From Vibrio porteresiae DSM 19223 (GTDB taxonomy: Bacteria; Pseudomonadota; Gammaproteobacteria; Enterobacterales; Vibrionaceae), in contig NZ_AP024896.1 of NCBI RefSeq assembly GCF_024347055.1, positions 930,001 through 994,000 of the forward strand: DNA of 64,000 nt, given 5' to 3'. Position numbers and translations under genes: made by a program. This document shows positions 50,652-60,795 of the stretch, in pieces. The notes beneath the pieces were generated by a model. That model made no database searches. It worked only from the letters and a program-made list of their open reading frames with translations, and had not been told where the DNA came from. Every line of letters begins with the position of its first letter. The first letter of the stretch is position 1.

Positions 50652-52283
50652 ATGCATTTAGAGAGAATTGAAATCTCGGGTTTTCGTGGTATTCGCCGCC
50701 TTTCTCTCAGCTTTGATGAATTGACGACCTTAATTGGTGAAAACACTTGGGGTAAATCGTCTCTGCTGGACGCCTTGTCGGTCATGCTGCCGCCAGATGG
50801 CAAGCTTTATCAATTTGATCGCAAAGATTTTCATATCGATTATTCGCTCTCCCAACCGCTTAGCCAAGATCTGCAAATCATTCTCTCATTTGTTAGTACA
50901 GATAAAAAAGAACCGCATGCTGGACGTCATCGCCGGATAAAGCCACTTTGGCGCAAAGATACCCAAGGGCAATTTAAAATCATTTACCGCGTTTTTGCCT
51001 CGTTAAACAACAATTCAGTGACCACGCAATACGATTTTCTCGACTTAGAAGGCAAACCGATTTTACTGCATCAAACCGAAAAACTGGCGCAAGAGCTGAT
51101 GAGCTTACACCCAGTGATTCGCCTACGTGACTCACGCCGCTTTCCACGCACTGAAGAGAATGGTAATCATAAAAATGCCCGCATGGAAAAACGTATCGAC
51201 AATACGTGCCGCCGTTTAATGGCGATTCCAGGTCACGTTAACAAAGGCGAGATGCGCTCAAGTCTTAATGCAATGAACACCTTGATTGAGCACTATTTTT
51301 CCTATAAAAACCAGCCCCGTAAGCCCGCCAATCGTCAAGAAAATAACCTGCTCTATAGCGTGCCGCATCATGGCAAAACGTTGAGCGAAATTGTCAGTGA
51401 AACCAAAAATCGTCAGACTCGCCTACTCTTTTTACGTTTGTTAAATACCTATTTACAAGCAAAGGGACCTAATGAGTTACGTCGCTGTGCTCGCCCGATA
51501 TTGATCATTGAAGATCCGGAAGGTCGGTTACATCCAACTCACCTAGCAAGAGCATGGAGCCTGCTCTCTATGTTACCAATGCAGAAGATCTTAACGACTA
51601 ATAGCTCTGACATGCTCTCTTCCGTACCACTCTCTTCTTTGCGCCGTTTAATTCGGCGACAAGAAAAAACCGTCGCTTTAAGTATGCCAACCAAAGGCTT
51701 ATCCAATGATGAGATGCGACGCATTGGGTTTCATCTGCGTTTTCATCGCTCGGGAGCACTCTTCTCTCGCTGTTGGCTATTAGTGGAAGGAGAAACAGAA
51801 GTTTGGCTGTTTAGCGAAATGGCACGCCAATGTGGTTATAACCTCGCAGCTGAGGGCATTAACATCATCGAATTTGCCCAGTCGGGATTGCGCTCAATGA
51901 TCAAAGTAGCCAAAGCATTTGGTATCGATTGGCATGTGGTGACCGATGGTGATGCTGCTGGGAAAAAATACGCCGCGACGGTGCGCAGTATGCTTGGTCA
52001 TGATATGCAGTCTCACAGGTTAACCGAGCTGCCTGAGCAGGATATTGAACATTTTCTCTATATCAATGGCTTTGAAACGTTTTTCCGCGGTTTAGTCAAA
52101 CTGCCCGCCGATCACCCTATTCCACCGAAGAAAGTGGTAACTAAGGTCTTGAAGAAAATTGCCAAACCGGACTTAGCTCTTGCCATCGTAAACTATGCAG
52201 AGTCGTGTGGTGAACAGCAGATCCCTAAGCTTATCCGCGCCACTCTGTCGCGCGTAGTTCACATGGCCAATGCCAATACCTAA
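50652..52283 (+). CDS. ybjD: OLD-family ATPase/TOPRIM nuclease YbjD
   Basis: The ATG at 50652 with GAGGAG six bases upstream gives 543 residues; the frame opens at 50631. An ABC-type ATPase half has Walker A GENTWGKSS and a Walker B-like LIIEDPEGRLHPTHLARAW. The TOPRIM half has LLVEGETEVWLFSE and VTDGDAAGKKY, the acidic residues of OLD-type nucleases. It closely follows E. coli YbjD. Relatives act in phage defence or DNA repair. It stands alone, without a partner helicase, so it is the single-gene OLD class. Confidence 0.88.
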   Translation: MHLERIEISGFRGIRRLSLSFDELTTLIGENTWGKSSLLDALSVMLPPDGKLYQFDRKDFHIDYSLSQPLSQDLQIILSFVSTDKKEPHAGRHRRIKPLWRKDTQGQFKIIYRVFASLNNNSVTTQYDFLDLEGKPILLHQTEKLAQELMSLHPVIRLRDSRRFPRTEENGNHKNARMEKRIDNTCRRLMAIPGHVNKGEMRSSLNAMNTLIEHYFSYKNQPRKPANRQENNLLYSVPHHGKTLSEIVSETKNRQTRLLFLRLLNTYLQAKGPNELRRCARPILIIEDPEGRLHPTHLARAWSLLSMLPMQKILTTNSSDMLSSVPLSSLRRLIRRQEKTVALSMPTKGLSNDEMRRIGFHLRFHRSGALFSRCWLLVEGETEVWLFSEMARQCGYNLAAEGINIIEFAQSGLRSMIKVAKAFGIDWHVVTDGDAAGKKYAATVRSMLGHDMQSHRLTELPEQDIEHFLYINGFETFFRGLVKLPADHPIPPKKVVTKVLKKIAKPDLALAIVNYAESCGEQQIPKLIRATLSRVVHMANANT

Positions 52284-52373
52284 AAGACATGATAAGGGTA
52301 AGCCGCTAATAAAAATGCCACGCATCGAAAGACGAGCGGCACTCATTAGGTTTACCTCATAGAGAGATGTAAA

Positions 52374-52943
52374 TTACTTTTTAATCCCTTCAACGTAGAG
52401 ACTCATCTCTGCGTAGCTGGTTGGTCCCATTACAGGGATACCAAAATCGGCTAACTCAAGACGGGTTGTTCCGGTAAAACCGGCACGCTCACCACCCCAA
52501 GGATCTTTGCCACCACCGATGAATTGAGCATCAATAGTAATCGGCTTAGTTTGTCCATGCAGATCTAAGTTGCCATCAATCGCCAATTTGCCATTGCCCA
52601 AATCCGTCACCTTGGTACTGGTGAATGTGGCGGTAGAAAATTTTGACGCATTAATAAAATCTTTACTACGAATGTGCTTATCACGTTCAGCGTGATTTGA
52701 GTCCACACTGGTGGTATCAACATTAACCGTCACTTTTGACGCAGCAATGTTCGCAGGGTCGTAAGAAAACTCACCATTGAAGGTATTAAAACGTCCCACG
52801 GTATAGCTATAGCCTAGATGGCTAACTTTGAAATTGATTGAAGCGTGTGCTCCTTGAGTATCAATCGCATAGTCAGCAGCATTGGCGGTGAAAGGTAGAG
52901 ATAAGGCCAAAGCTAGCCCCATGGTCAGTGCTTTTTGTTTCAT
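52374..52943 (-). CDS. yceI: YceI-family periplasmic lipocalin-like protein
   Basis: A 189-residue protein with a signal peptide (cleavage after ANAA) and the YceI beta-barrel: YAIDTQGAHASINFKVSHLGYSYTVGRF, HIRSKDFINASKFSTATF and FGIPVMGPTSYAEMSLYVEG. The family binds isoprenoid lipids such as octaprenyl compounds. It overlaps the cytochrome b561 gene by four bases (ATGA); the pair corresponds to E. coli yceJ-yceI. Confidence 0.93.
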   Translation of the reverse strand: MKQKALTMGLALALSLPFTANAADYAIDTQGAHASINFKVSHLGYSYTVGRFNTFNGEFSYDPANIAASKVTVNVDTTSVDSNHAERDKHIRSKDFINASKFSTATFTSTKVTDLGNGKLAIDGNLDLHGQTKPITIDAQFIGGGKDPWGGERAGFTGTTRLELADFGIPVMGPTSYAEMSLYVEGIKK

Positions 52944-53479
52944 TTGATGACTCCTGTCATTTTACGAAGCGTGTTGTCTTTATCGATGAAATGATGTTTA
53001 AGCGCAGCTAAAACGTGAACGGCAGCGAGGATGATGAGAATCCAAGCAGCATAGAAGTGAAAATCGCCAGCGATATCGGCTTGATGAGCAAACAGTTCCC
53101 CTGCACTTGGCAAAGTAAACCAATTAAACACCTCAATACCTCGTCCATCTTCTGTCGAGATCAGATAACCGCTAATAAATAGCCCAGCAAGAAGCACATA
53201 CATCACCAAATGCACTGCTTTTGCAGCCATACGAACCAGGGTTCCCCCTTCAACATCTGGTGATGCGGTCACTAGTTTCCAGACAAACCGGAACAGCGTC
53301 AGACCGGCTAAGAGCAAGCCGACCGATTTATGCCAATGCGGCGCGGTTTGATACCACTGGCTGTAATAAGATAAATCCACCATCCACAAACCAACACTGA
53401 ACATGCCGATCACCACTAAAGCCGAAACCCAGTGGATAGAACGAGCCACCAAATTGTAATGAGTCACCGGATAAGCCAT
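52940..53479 (-). CDS. yceJ: Cytochrome b561 (YceJ/CybB type)
   Basis: A 179-residue protein with four membrane helices and the haem-ligand His residues of the bacterial b561 family: His17 (RSIHW), His50 (HWHKSVG), and two in the last helices (DFHFYAAW, AAVHVLAALKHH). It probably carries electrons in the inner membrane for the co-encoded YceI. Confidence 0.93.
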   Translation of the reverse strand: MAYPVTHYNLVARSIHWVSALVVIGMFSVGLWMVDLSYYSQWYQTAPHWHKSVGLLLAGLTLFRFVWKLVTASPDVEGGTLVRMAAKAVHLVMYVLLAGLFISGYLISTEDGRGIEVFNWFTLPSAGELFAHQADIAGDFHFYAAWILIILAAVHVLAALKHHFIDKDNTLRKMTGVIK

Positions 53480-53941
53480 TCATTTACCTCATTATTAGAC
53501 CAGATAATTATCAAACTATTTGCTTATTGATAAAGCGAATATAACAAAGTATTTACGAAGCCTATCTTGGGCTACAGCCAGACAAATTGAATAAGATCCT
53601 CAATATTTTCGAACAAGGTAAAAAGTCGACGCGCAACGTGCGGTAGCAAATAGCTCTCAACCGCTTGTTGGCAAAGGAGTTAACGTGATTTACCACCAGT
53701 TATTGTGGCGTAAGATTTGCGGCTTTTGCTCACCACGTTTATAGTGGTTACAGAGCGTTTTCTTTGTAACAAAATCTATCGGTTACCTTTTTCCAGTCCA
53801 TTTATCAACCGACCTACAGACCCGCTACCTAGCCAAAACACTCATAGGCGAATTTTTATCTCAAATAGGCGATGTTACTATGCGTTGGTCTGTATCCATT
53901 CAGCGTTAGAATATGGCTTATTGTGACAGGAGAACAATGCG
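53480..53941. other. Intergenic region of about 460 bases
   Basis: Divergent promoter region of yceJ and the next gene. A 69-codon open frame (53717-53926) has no ribosome site and atypical composition and is not called. No other element was seen. Confidence 0.4.
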
Positions 53942-54577
53942 TTGTTACTGGACGTCCTCACTCAAAGCGTTAATGAGTTCCAAACCGATTGTCTGAAGTT
54001 ATGTGAAAAACATTATCCAGCCATACATAACCAAGGCATGAGTGAGCATCACCTAGGCTTGGCGTTTTCTCGTCGTTTAGCTCGCACATTAACGGAATTC
54101 GGTCATCCCTGTGAGTTTACCCCGATTGAATCGGTTCTCTATTTAGATCAACCGCACCACTATCGGGTCAGTTGTGATGTCGGCACCGTATGGATTTTGA
54201 CTCATCATATGGTCAGTGCTGGGAAAACCTGCCGTGAGAAATTGATGCGAGAAATCGCACAATGGAAAGAAGAGTATGGTTTTGCCATCCAACCCAATGA
54301 CCTATTGTTGTTACTCACCGACCATTGGATAAGCCGTAGCCAAAAGAGTCGTGAACTGCTTCATTGGTGGACAGGGCAACTTCCTGATGAAATTGATGAA
54401 TATCGAATTCAAGGGATCAATCTTTACGAGAGCGAATCACAAATGACCAAAACATTGGAGTCGTTATTTCATATCAGCCCCTGCTATCTCAAATATGGTC
54501 ACCCGCTTAAACGCTCGAAAAACCAACAGCAAGTGAAGAAGTACATTCAACTCTATGCTGTGCTTCAATGGAGCTAG
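53942..54577 (+). CDS. Conserved protein of unknown function upstream of a lipase
   Basis: The likely start is TTG at 53942, with AGGAG nine bases upstream. The 211-residue protein is soluble, with an N-terminal helical part (VNEFQTDCLKLCEKHYPAIHNQGMSEHHLGLAFSRRLARTL) and a KEEYGFAIQPNDLLLLLTDHWISRSQKSRELLHWW stretch. I recognise no family. It ends with TAG, and the same frame continues open into the lipase gene. Confidence 0.65.
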   Translation: MLLDVLTQSVNEFQTDCLKLCEKHYPAIHNQGMSEHHLGLAFSRRLARTLTEFGHPCEFTPIESVLYLDQPHHYRVSCDVGTVWILTHHMVSAGKTCREKLMREIAQWKEEYGFAIQPNDLLLLLTDHWISRSQKSRELLHWWTGQLPDEIDEYRIQGINLYESESQMTKTLESLFHISPCYLKYGHPLKRSKNQQQVKKYIQLYAVLQWS

Positions 54578-54658
54578 ACAGTCCAAAACGACGACTGTCA
54601 TAGAATTAACATCAAAGCGTGGCATGTTGAGCAGAACTGTTTCTATTTCGATGCCACT

Positions 54659-55447
54659 TTGAAACCACTCAAACGTTATCAATATGAGCGCTATGCAGTG
54701 CTTTGTCAGCTCGCCTATCCACGTATCTTTCGTCATACCCAATATGGCTTTGATCCTAAAGGTCAACGCATTATTTATAATCAGCATGGGCAAATCGTCA
54801 TTCGCGTTTTGTGGAGCCAAGCCGATGATGAAGTAATCGTAGTGATCAAAGGGTCGCATTCCGTGCGAGATTGGTTAGCCACCTTAGCAATGCATCAACG
54901 CAGTGCCCGCGAGATCGGGTTACCCTATCGCATTCACGCGGGATTTTTACATTTGCTCTTACAAGAGAGCCGTCCGAGTTACAACAGTGATACATTAGGG
55001 TTATCGGTGATTGAGCGGTTAGATGCTTATTTGGCACCGCTTATCGCACAAGGAAAGCGAATCAGTATCACCGGTCACTCATCGGGTGGCGCCATGGGAT
55101 GTGTGATTGCCGATAGGATTGAGCGACAACATCCACACACCATCAAACGCGTCGTCACGTTTGGTCAGCCTGCGATTGGCGGATGGAGCTTACATCGCCA
55201 CTACCGTTTACAACAAAAAACCTATCGTATCTGCTGCGATCTCGACATTGTTACCTTCTTACCCCCCTTGCCATTTTACTATTGGCATGTCGGCAAGCTT
55301 CTCTGGCTACACAATCAACGTGTCTATGAGAATACCCCAACCCTGATTCGCTTAGGGCGAACTTTGCTTTCATGGGCCATTCGCCCTTTTTCATACCATT
55401 TGATGAGCCGCTACATTCGCAACAAAGACTTTTTTGATCAACATTAG
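54659..55447 (+). CDS. Lipase class 3-like alpha/beta hydrolase
   Basis: A 262-residue alpha/beta hydrolase with the class 3 lipase elbow ISITGHSSGGAMGCV (nucleophile Ser in GHSSG), VVTFGQPAIGGW and a catalytic Asp in CCDLDIVTFLPP. No signal peptide is visible. The assigned TTG start has no ribosome site. The frame is open upstream to an in-frame TAG that ends the previous gene, and the translated stretch between them (INIKAWHVEQNCFYFDATLK) reads like protein, so the true start or a fusion is uncertain. Confidence 0.75.
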   Translation: MKPLKRYQYERYAVLCQLAYPRIFRHTQYGFDPKGQRIIYNQHGQIVIRVLWSQADDEVIVVIKGSHSVRDWLATLAMHQRSAREIGLPYRIHAGFLHLLLQESRPSYNSDTLGLSVIERLDAYLAPLIAQGKRISITGHSSGGAMGCVIADRIERQHPHTIKRVVTFGQPAIGGWSLHRHYRLQQKTYRICCDLDIVTFLPPLPFYYWHVGKLLWLHNQRVYENTPTLIRLGRTLLSWAIRPFSYHLMSRYIRNKDFFDQH

Positions 55448-55578
55448 GTCATGGTTATGTAAAGGTTGGCTAATTTTGAGTCAGCACTCTAGATATGCTC
55501 TATACTAAATTAGTTACATAAACAAATTGGTACACGAACGAATGTTAATATATTGATTAACATAGAAAAGGAAAGGAT

Positions 55579-56382
55579 ATGGAACTCAGAGAACAGCCAT
55601 CGTTTCTGCAGTATCTGAGCGTAGATAAACAGGGTCAATATACTGCTGAATACAATGGTCTGACATTGCAAAGTGTTTATCAGCCTATTTTTACTCGCGA
55701 CTATGACATCGTCGCAGTCGAAGCATTAGTCCGCATTACTACACCAGATAATTTCAACATTCGACCTGATTTGTTCTTTACCTCACCACAATACAGTGAT
55801 GGAGATAAGATTAACGTCGAGCGGCTGTGCCGCGCGATTCATATTCGCAATTTTGCCAATTCAAATTACTCCTCCTTATCTCTGTTCCTCAATATGTTGC
55901 CACTTATCGGTGAAGAGTTTATCGACAACGATTTCCAATACGCTAATTTCTTTTCCAAGTTGGAAGACCTAGAGATCAAGCATTCACAAATTGTCATGGA
56001 GTTGCTCGAAACCCCAGTTGATGACGAAGCGAGATTGTGTGCTATCACCCAAAAGTATCTGCGTAACGGAATGAGAGTCGCCATTGATGATTTCGGTACT
56101 GGCGCCTCAACAAAACATCGTGTGGATATCGTGCAGCCGAGCATTATCAAATTGGATCGCGGTTTACTCGAACGGTATATGAATGGTTTTCGCGACCCTC
56201 TCATCTATGCTCTAGATGTCGCAAAACAAGTCAACGCGCAAACGGTGATTGAGGGCATTGAAACCGCTGAACAGTGGGTATGTATGAAAGAGCTGCCGAT
56301 CGATTTCTATCAGGGTTTCTATTTGGCGCGTCCACAACCCTGTACGTTGGGCGATAAACTCTATCAGTTGATAGTGAACTGA
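55579..56382 (+). CDS. EAL-domain cyclic di-GMP phosphodiesterase
   Basis: A 267-residue stand-alone EAL protein with a short N-terminal extension. The catalytic set looks intact: Glu48 (VEALVR), Asn105, Glu141, Asp170-Asp171 (DDFGTG), Lys191, Glu225, Glu228 and Gln245. It should hydrolyse c-di-GMP. It has no sensor or membrane segment, so it is a cytoplasmic single-domain enzyme. AAGGA lies before the ATG. Confidence 0.9.
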   Translation: MELREQPSFLQYLSVDKQGQYTAEYNGLTLQSVYQPIFTRDYDIVAVEALVRITTPDNFNIRPDLFFTSPQYSDGDKINVERLCRAIHIRNFANSNYSSLSLFLNMLPLIGEEFIDNDFQYANFFSKLEDLEIKHSQIVMELLETPVDDEARLCAITQKYLRNGMRVAIDDFGTGASTKHRVDIVQPSIIKLDRGLLERYMNGFRDPLIYALDVAKQVNAQTVIEGIETAEQWVCMKELPIDFYQGFYLARPQPCTLGDKLYQLIVN

Positions 56383-56435
56383 TACCTACAAACGATACAT
56401 AGAAACGATAGTTTTCATTAGCTAATTAACCTCAT

Positions 56436-56463
56436 AAAAAAACTCGCCTAAGGGCGAGTTTTT
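56436..56463. terminator. Bidirectional terminator between the EAL gene and ydeP
   Basis: AAAAAACTCGCC, loop TAAG, GGCGAGTTTTT with A/T runs on both sides. Confidence 0.92.
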
Positions 56464-56490
56464 CACTTTAATTCAGCAAGTAAGCAATCA

Positions 56491-58797
56491 TTATGCGCGT
56501 GCTAGTAACGGCTCTGCTTGTGAGCGAGTTACCGTGACAGCAATGGATTTAGAAGTTGGTGTATCACTCTTATCCCCTTTACTGCTTAATGGAATCAACG
56601 CATTCGCTTCAGGGAAGTAAGCGGCAATATTGCCTTTGGCAATTTTGAACGCAACCACTTTGAAACCGAAAATTTTACGCTCGATACCATCATGCCAAAC
56701 GGTCTCAATATCCACTAAATCGCCAGCTTGCAAACCCTGCTCTGCAATATCTTGTGGGTTTAAGAACACCACGTTACGTTCACCAAATACACCGCGATAA
56801 CGGTCATCATAACCGTAGATGGTGGTGTTGTATTGGTCGTGAGAACGCATGGTTTGTAGCACAAACATATTGCTCGATTGTTCTTCTGCTTTCACGTGAG
56901 GCACAACGGACAAAGGTAACGCATTGCTTGCCATTTGTGCTTTGCCTTGCGGTGTTTGCCAATTTAGATCACGAGCAGAGTTACCAAGGTAGAAACCACC
57001 AGGGACATCCAAACGTTCATTAAATTGGTTAAAGCCAGGGATCACTTTTTCAATCAAAAGGCGAATATTATCGTAGTTATCCACTAACGATTGCCAATCA
57101 ACTGGGTTGTTCTCACCCAAGGTTCTTTGCGCAATACCCGCCAAGATAGCCACTTCAGAACGCATATGTTCGGTGGCAGCACTAAGACGACCAGATGATG
57201 CATGCACCATAGAGAAAGAGTCTTCTACCGTCACTTTTTGTGGGCCGGTTGCTTGCATATCAACATCAGTACGACCTAGACATGGCAGAATCAACGCATC
57301 GTGACCAGGGTTAACATGGCTGCGGTTCAACTTGGTTGAGATGTTCACAGTCAAATTACACTGTCTCATAGCTTGGGCAACGCGATCAGTATCAGGTGCA
57401 GCAGACACCAAGTTACCACCAAGACCAATAAAGACTTTGCTTTCACCACGCAGCATGGCTTCTATTGCATTCACTACGTTATGACCATGCGCTTTTGGTG
57501 GCTCAAATCCAAACGCTTTTTCAAAACTCGCCAAAAAAGCCGCATTGGGTTTTTCATTGATACCGACCGTACGGTCGCCCTGCACGTTTGAGTGACCACG
57601 CACCGGACACAAACCTGCGCCCTCTTTACCAATTTGACCAAACAGCAATTGCAAGTTGATCAGCTCTTCAATGGTTGCCACTGAGTGTTTATGTTGGGTC
57701 ACACCCATCGCCCAAGTGACAATAACCCGTTTAGCATTCTGATAAACGTCTGCAGCCGTGGTGATCTCTTCAAGGGTTAACCCCGACTGTTCCAAGATCT
57801 GTTCCCAACTGGTTGCTTTCACTTGCTCTAAGTACGCATCCATACCTTGGGTATGAGTTTGGATAAACTCAAGATCGAACAAAGCGTCGCCACTTTGCTG
57901 CGCTTCTTCATGACGCGCTAATAGGATTTTCACGATACCACGTACCACCGCCATATCTCCGCCCAATTTTGGCATGAAGTAATGACTGGTGGTTGGCGTC
58001 GAACCGTAGCTGATCATTTCAATTGGGTTTTGCGGGTTGGCAAAACGCTCAAGACCACGTTCTCTTAGGTTGTTAAACGCAAGCACTTTCGCACCACGAC
58101 GATAAGCACTAGAGAGTGTTTCAAGCATACGAGGGTGGTTAGTCCCTGGGTTTTGACCAAAGAGGAAGATCGCATCTGCGATTTCAAAATCTTCCATGGT
58201 CACTGTGCCTTTACCGATACCAATGTTTTTGCCTAACGCCACACTGGTCGCTTCATGACACATATTAGAACAGTCAGGGAAGTTATTGGTACCAAAGCGA
58301 CGAGCCAAAAGTTGGTAAACAAAAGCAGCTTCGTTACTTGCACGACCTGAAGTATAAAATTCTGCTTGGTTAGGATTGTCGAGCGCATTTAAATGTTTCG
58401 CCACCAAATCTAACGCATCATCCCAACTGATCGGTTCGTAATGGTCAGTTGCCGCGTTATAACGCATTGGTTCAGCCAAACGACCTTGATATTCAAGGAA
58501 ATAATCCGTCTGTTTGTTGAGCCAGTCAACCGAGTATTCTTCAAAGAATTTGCGATCCACACGACGAGTTGTTGCTTCCCAGTTAACTGCTTTTGCGCCG
58601 TTTTCACAGAAACGAAAACGTCCTGGGACACCTTTTTCACCCCACGCACATCCAGGACAGTCAAAACCATAGTCTTGGTTGGTTTTCATCAAGTTCATGA
58701 TGTTTTTAGCGACGTTATCACTTTTTAGAAGGTGACGAGTTGTGGCTTTTAGCGCGCCCCAACCACCAGCTGGACCGTTGTACTCTTTAATACTCAT
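56491..58797 (-). CDS. ydeP: FdhF/YdeP-type molybdopterin oxidoreductase
   Basis: A 768-residue member of the molybdopterin oxidoreductase family. The N-terminus shows FDCPGCAWGE with few Cys residues, then SGRASNEAAFVYQLLARRFGTNN, DCSNMCHEATSVAL and LFGQNPGTNHPRM, with the C-terminal dinucleotide-binding domain near 640-750. The pattern matches E. coli YdeP, linked to acid resistance; the physiological substrate is unknown. It is monocistronic, with an A-rich promoter region upstream. Confidence 0.9.
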   Translation of the reverse strand: MSIKEYNGPAGGWGALKATTRHLLKSDNVAKNIMNLMKTNQDYGFDCPGCAWGEKGVPGRFRFCENGAKAVNWEATTRRVDRKFFEEYSVDWLNKQTDYFLEYQGRLAEPMRYNAATDHYEPISWDDALDLVAKHLNALDNPNQAEFYTSGRASNEAAFVYQLLARRFGTNNFPDCSNMCHEATSVALGKNIGIGKGTVTMEDFEIADAIFLFGQNPGTNHPRMLETLSSAYRRGAKVLAFNNLRERGLERFANPQNPIEMISYGSTPTTSHYFMPKLGGDMAVVRGIVKILLARHEEAQQSGDALFDLEFIQTHTQGMDAYLEQVKATSWEQILEQSGLTLEEITTAADVYQNAKRVIVTWAMGVTQHKHSVATIEELINLQLLFGQIGKEGAGLCPVRGHSNVQGDRTVGINEKPNAAFLASFEKAFGFEPPKAHGHNVVNAIEAMLRGESKVFIGLGGNLVSAAPDTDRVAQAMRQCNLTVNISTKLNRSHVNPGHDALILPCLGRTDVDMQATGPQKVTVEDSFSMVHASSGRLSAATEHMRSEVAILAGIAQRTLGENNPVDWQSLVDNYDNIRLLIEKVIPGFNQFNERLDVPGGFYLGNSARDLNWQTPQGKAQMASNALPLSVVPHVKAEEQSSNMFVLQTMRSHDQYNTTIYGYDDRYRGVFGERNVVFLNPQDIAEQGLQAGDLVDIETVWHDGIERKIFGFKVVAFKIAKGNIAAYFPEANALIPLSSKGDKSDTPTSKSIAVTVTRSQAEPLLARA

Positions 58798-59541
58798 ATG
58801 ACTTTCTCACTTAATTCTCAGCGCTTTCAACTCAAGAGTAGATGAGGTGTAGTGATCGTGGTAAATCCAAATAGTCGAATACGACTTGGGTTTGACTCAC
58901 TCGATGGGAACCTAAAACCTTAACTAAACTGAATGCGCATTTATGCTAATCAGACGAAAGCAACGCCGCGGTGATCTATAGGAAGTTGAGTTTTCCTATA
59001 GTGCTGATCTGTTAATAGTTGGTGCACTGGTGCAACTGCGTCAGTGAAGATGGAAACCATCCAAAAGATACTCAGCAAGACACAAGAGTCATTTTTGTTT
59101 CAAACTCTTAGGCGGTGTGCTTTGAATGATCTGTTTTCTAAAACAATAACAACCAAAGCATCAATAGACGCTTACATCAGATACATAAGCGTAACAAATT
59201 GTGGTGTGGAAATTACTCCTCGACTTGAGCTACGTCAAGGAATTCGGTTTACATAACAAAAACGGAATCTAGGTCACATACAAGGTATTGTTGATATATT
59301 TCAATATCTTAACCAATAATAACACTATAAATATTCGTACAAGAACATTTTTGAAATCTAACATTCCACTTATAAAAAGTAAGGTTATTTGCGGTGCAAT
59401 TATTATCTCGTGCTACAAACACGCCAATTTGCAGTGGCGGCTAAGGAATACGAAGAACGTTCGTAGAGGTTCCCCCACCTATTTCGAGCGTTAGATGGGG
59501 GCTAAAGAAAGGATTAACTCAACAAAATGGACTATCAGACC
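58798..59541. other. AT-rich spacer between ydeP and the CARF cassette
   Basis: About 740 bases. Two open frames of 60-70 codons lack ribosome sites. An imperfect 10-bp inverted repeat (CCCCCACCTA 59472-59481, TAGATGGGGG 59492-59501) stands about 40 bases beyond the CARF gene stop but has no T-run. The low GC here suggests that the left edge of the acquired cassette lies within this stretch. No CRISPR-type repeats are present. Confidence 0.5.
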
Positions 59542-60690
59542 TTAACTTGCTGGGGCAAATTCCGAGGTGTGTAAATAGTCATAATGAATATTGATGTCAG
59601 GTTCAATGTGGTAAGTGCTGCCACCTTTTACGCCATCAGAGTGAATTTTGATCTTCTCTACTAATTCATTGGGCAGCTTTTCTGCCAACTTATTATGCAG
59701 TTGGGTGCGGACTTCTTGCATAAACTTAGCCGACAGCGGTTTTAAATCTGCAAATTCACGGCGGATGAAATCGCCCTCATCCAAAATGCCAAAGGTAGTG
59801 TAGACCCGCACATCGCCGCGCATCTGGTAAAAGTAATCAAGGTAATGTTTGGTGTGTTGTGTCTCTTTGACAAACTGAGTACTGAGTTTTACTCGACGAG
59901 CGGGTTGAAACAACATAAACAGATACAGCGCCAGTAACTTAGGTGACAATTTAATGGTGATCCCTGCCACCGCCAACGAGCGCTCTTTTAAGTTGATGGT
60001 GATATTTAAAGTATCTTGCGCCTTGTTCATTAACGCCACGGTTTTAGAAAATGAGGCATCATCAAGGTGCGACAGTAACTTGCTGTCAAAATGGTTACGC
60101 ATACGCACAAAAGGAATTTCAGCCAGAGTAACTTGCGCTTCTTTCGCGTTAATTTTTCCTTGTCCTGCCCTTCCTTCGATCCAGTGATCGTCTGGAGTGG
60201 GATAGAAAAATGTAGGCACAAATTCAAAGCATTCGTTGACGAACACGTGGCTGAGCGTGTCTTGCTCACGCCCAAACAGCGACATCGCATAGCCCAAATA
60301 AAATGCCATGGTTTTACGCCCGCCCGCTATGGAGGCATGAATGGCGATTTCGGTATCGCTGGTTAACGTTGCCACCATACGGGTAATGTAGTCAGCCATG
60401 ATACTCTGATCTTCTTCCCCTTTTGCATCAACGAGTTCATTCCCCTTGGCATCACTGATCACATGGATATGCGATTCATCAAACTCGATGGGTGGCAATT
60501 GATAATCGCGCACGAGATTAGCCCACTCGCCATCCACAAACAGCCCTTTGACCAGTAATGCTTTCGCATCGGCAGTGGTGATGACATGGATAACTTCAGG
60601 TAACGTTTTACCTTGGACACTTAATGCATAAACCGTTTCGGTTAATACTTGGGGACTGGCGCCAGTAATGGCAAGAAGCACAGGTTTCAT
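59542..60690 (-). CDS. CARF-domain protein, Csm6/NE0113-type ring-nuclease family
   Basis: A 382-residue protein. The N-terminal CARF/Rossmann domain (about 1-190) has LAITGASPQVLTETVYAL (residues 6-23), a second nucleotide-facing motif IHASIAGGRKTMAFYLGYA (117-135) and FFYPTP. These are typical of the NE0113 (TIGR02584) family, which binds and may cleave cyclic oligoadenylates. The C-terminal half (about 245-382) is helical, possibly winged-helix, and lacks an obvious HEPN R-x4-6-H motif. It is the third gene of the cassette. No cas gene or array is visible, so its signal source is unknown. Confidence 0.75.
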   Translation of the reverse strand: MKPVLLAITGASPQVLTETVYALSVQGKTLPEVIHVITTADAKALLVKGLFVDGEWANLVRDYQLPPIEFDESHIHVISDAKGNELVDAKGEEDQSIMADYITRMVATLTSDTEIAIHASIAGGRKTMAFYLGYAMSLFGREQDTLSHVFVNECFEFVPTFFYPTPDDHWIEGRAGQGKINAKEAQVTLAEIPFVRMRNHFDSKLLSHLDDASFSKTVALMNKAQDTLNITINLKERSLAVAGITIKLSPKLLALYLFMLFQPARRVKLSTQFVKETQHTKHYLDYFYQMRGDVRVYTTFGILDEGDFIRREFADLKPLSAKFMQEVRTQLHNKLAEKLPNELVEKIKIHSDGVKGGSTYHIEPDINIHYDYLHTSEFAPAS

Positions 60691-60772
60691 GGGTTAAAAC
60701 GGTTCCTAGCAAACGAAAAGTGCGTGCTCAGTTTGACCACGCTCATGTATGTCAATTTATTCAGATGACAAA

Positions 60773-60795
60773 AGCGCGCCCAATCGCGCGCTCTT
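60773..60795 (-). terminator. Weak terminator or attenuator between the cassette genes
   Basis: On the - strand AGCGCGC and GCGCGCT form a GC-rich stem followed by TTTTGTC, a short T-run. It lies six bases after the stop of the PLD-like gene and 83 bases before the CARF gene. Confidence 0.65.

Noticed and set aside
59357..59494. Possible integron attC site: ATCTAAC and GTTAGAT separated by about 130 bases.
   Set aside because: The outer boxes pair, but the inner L boxes do not, and the GTTAGAT lies within a separate CCCCC/GGGGG inverted repeat. No integrase or second attC is nearby.
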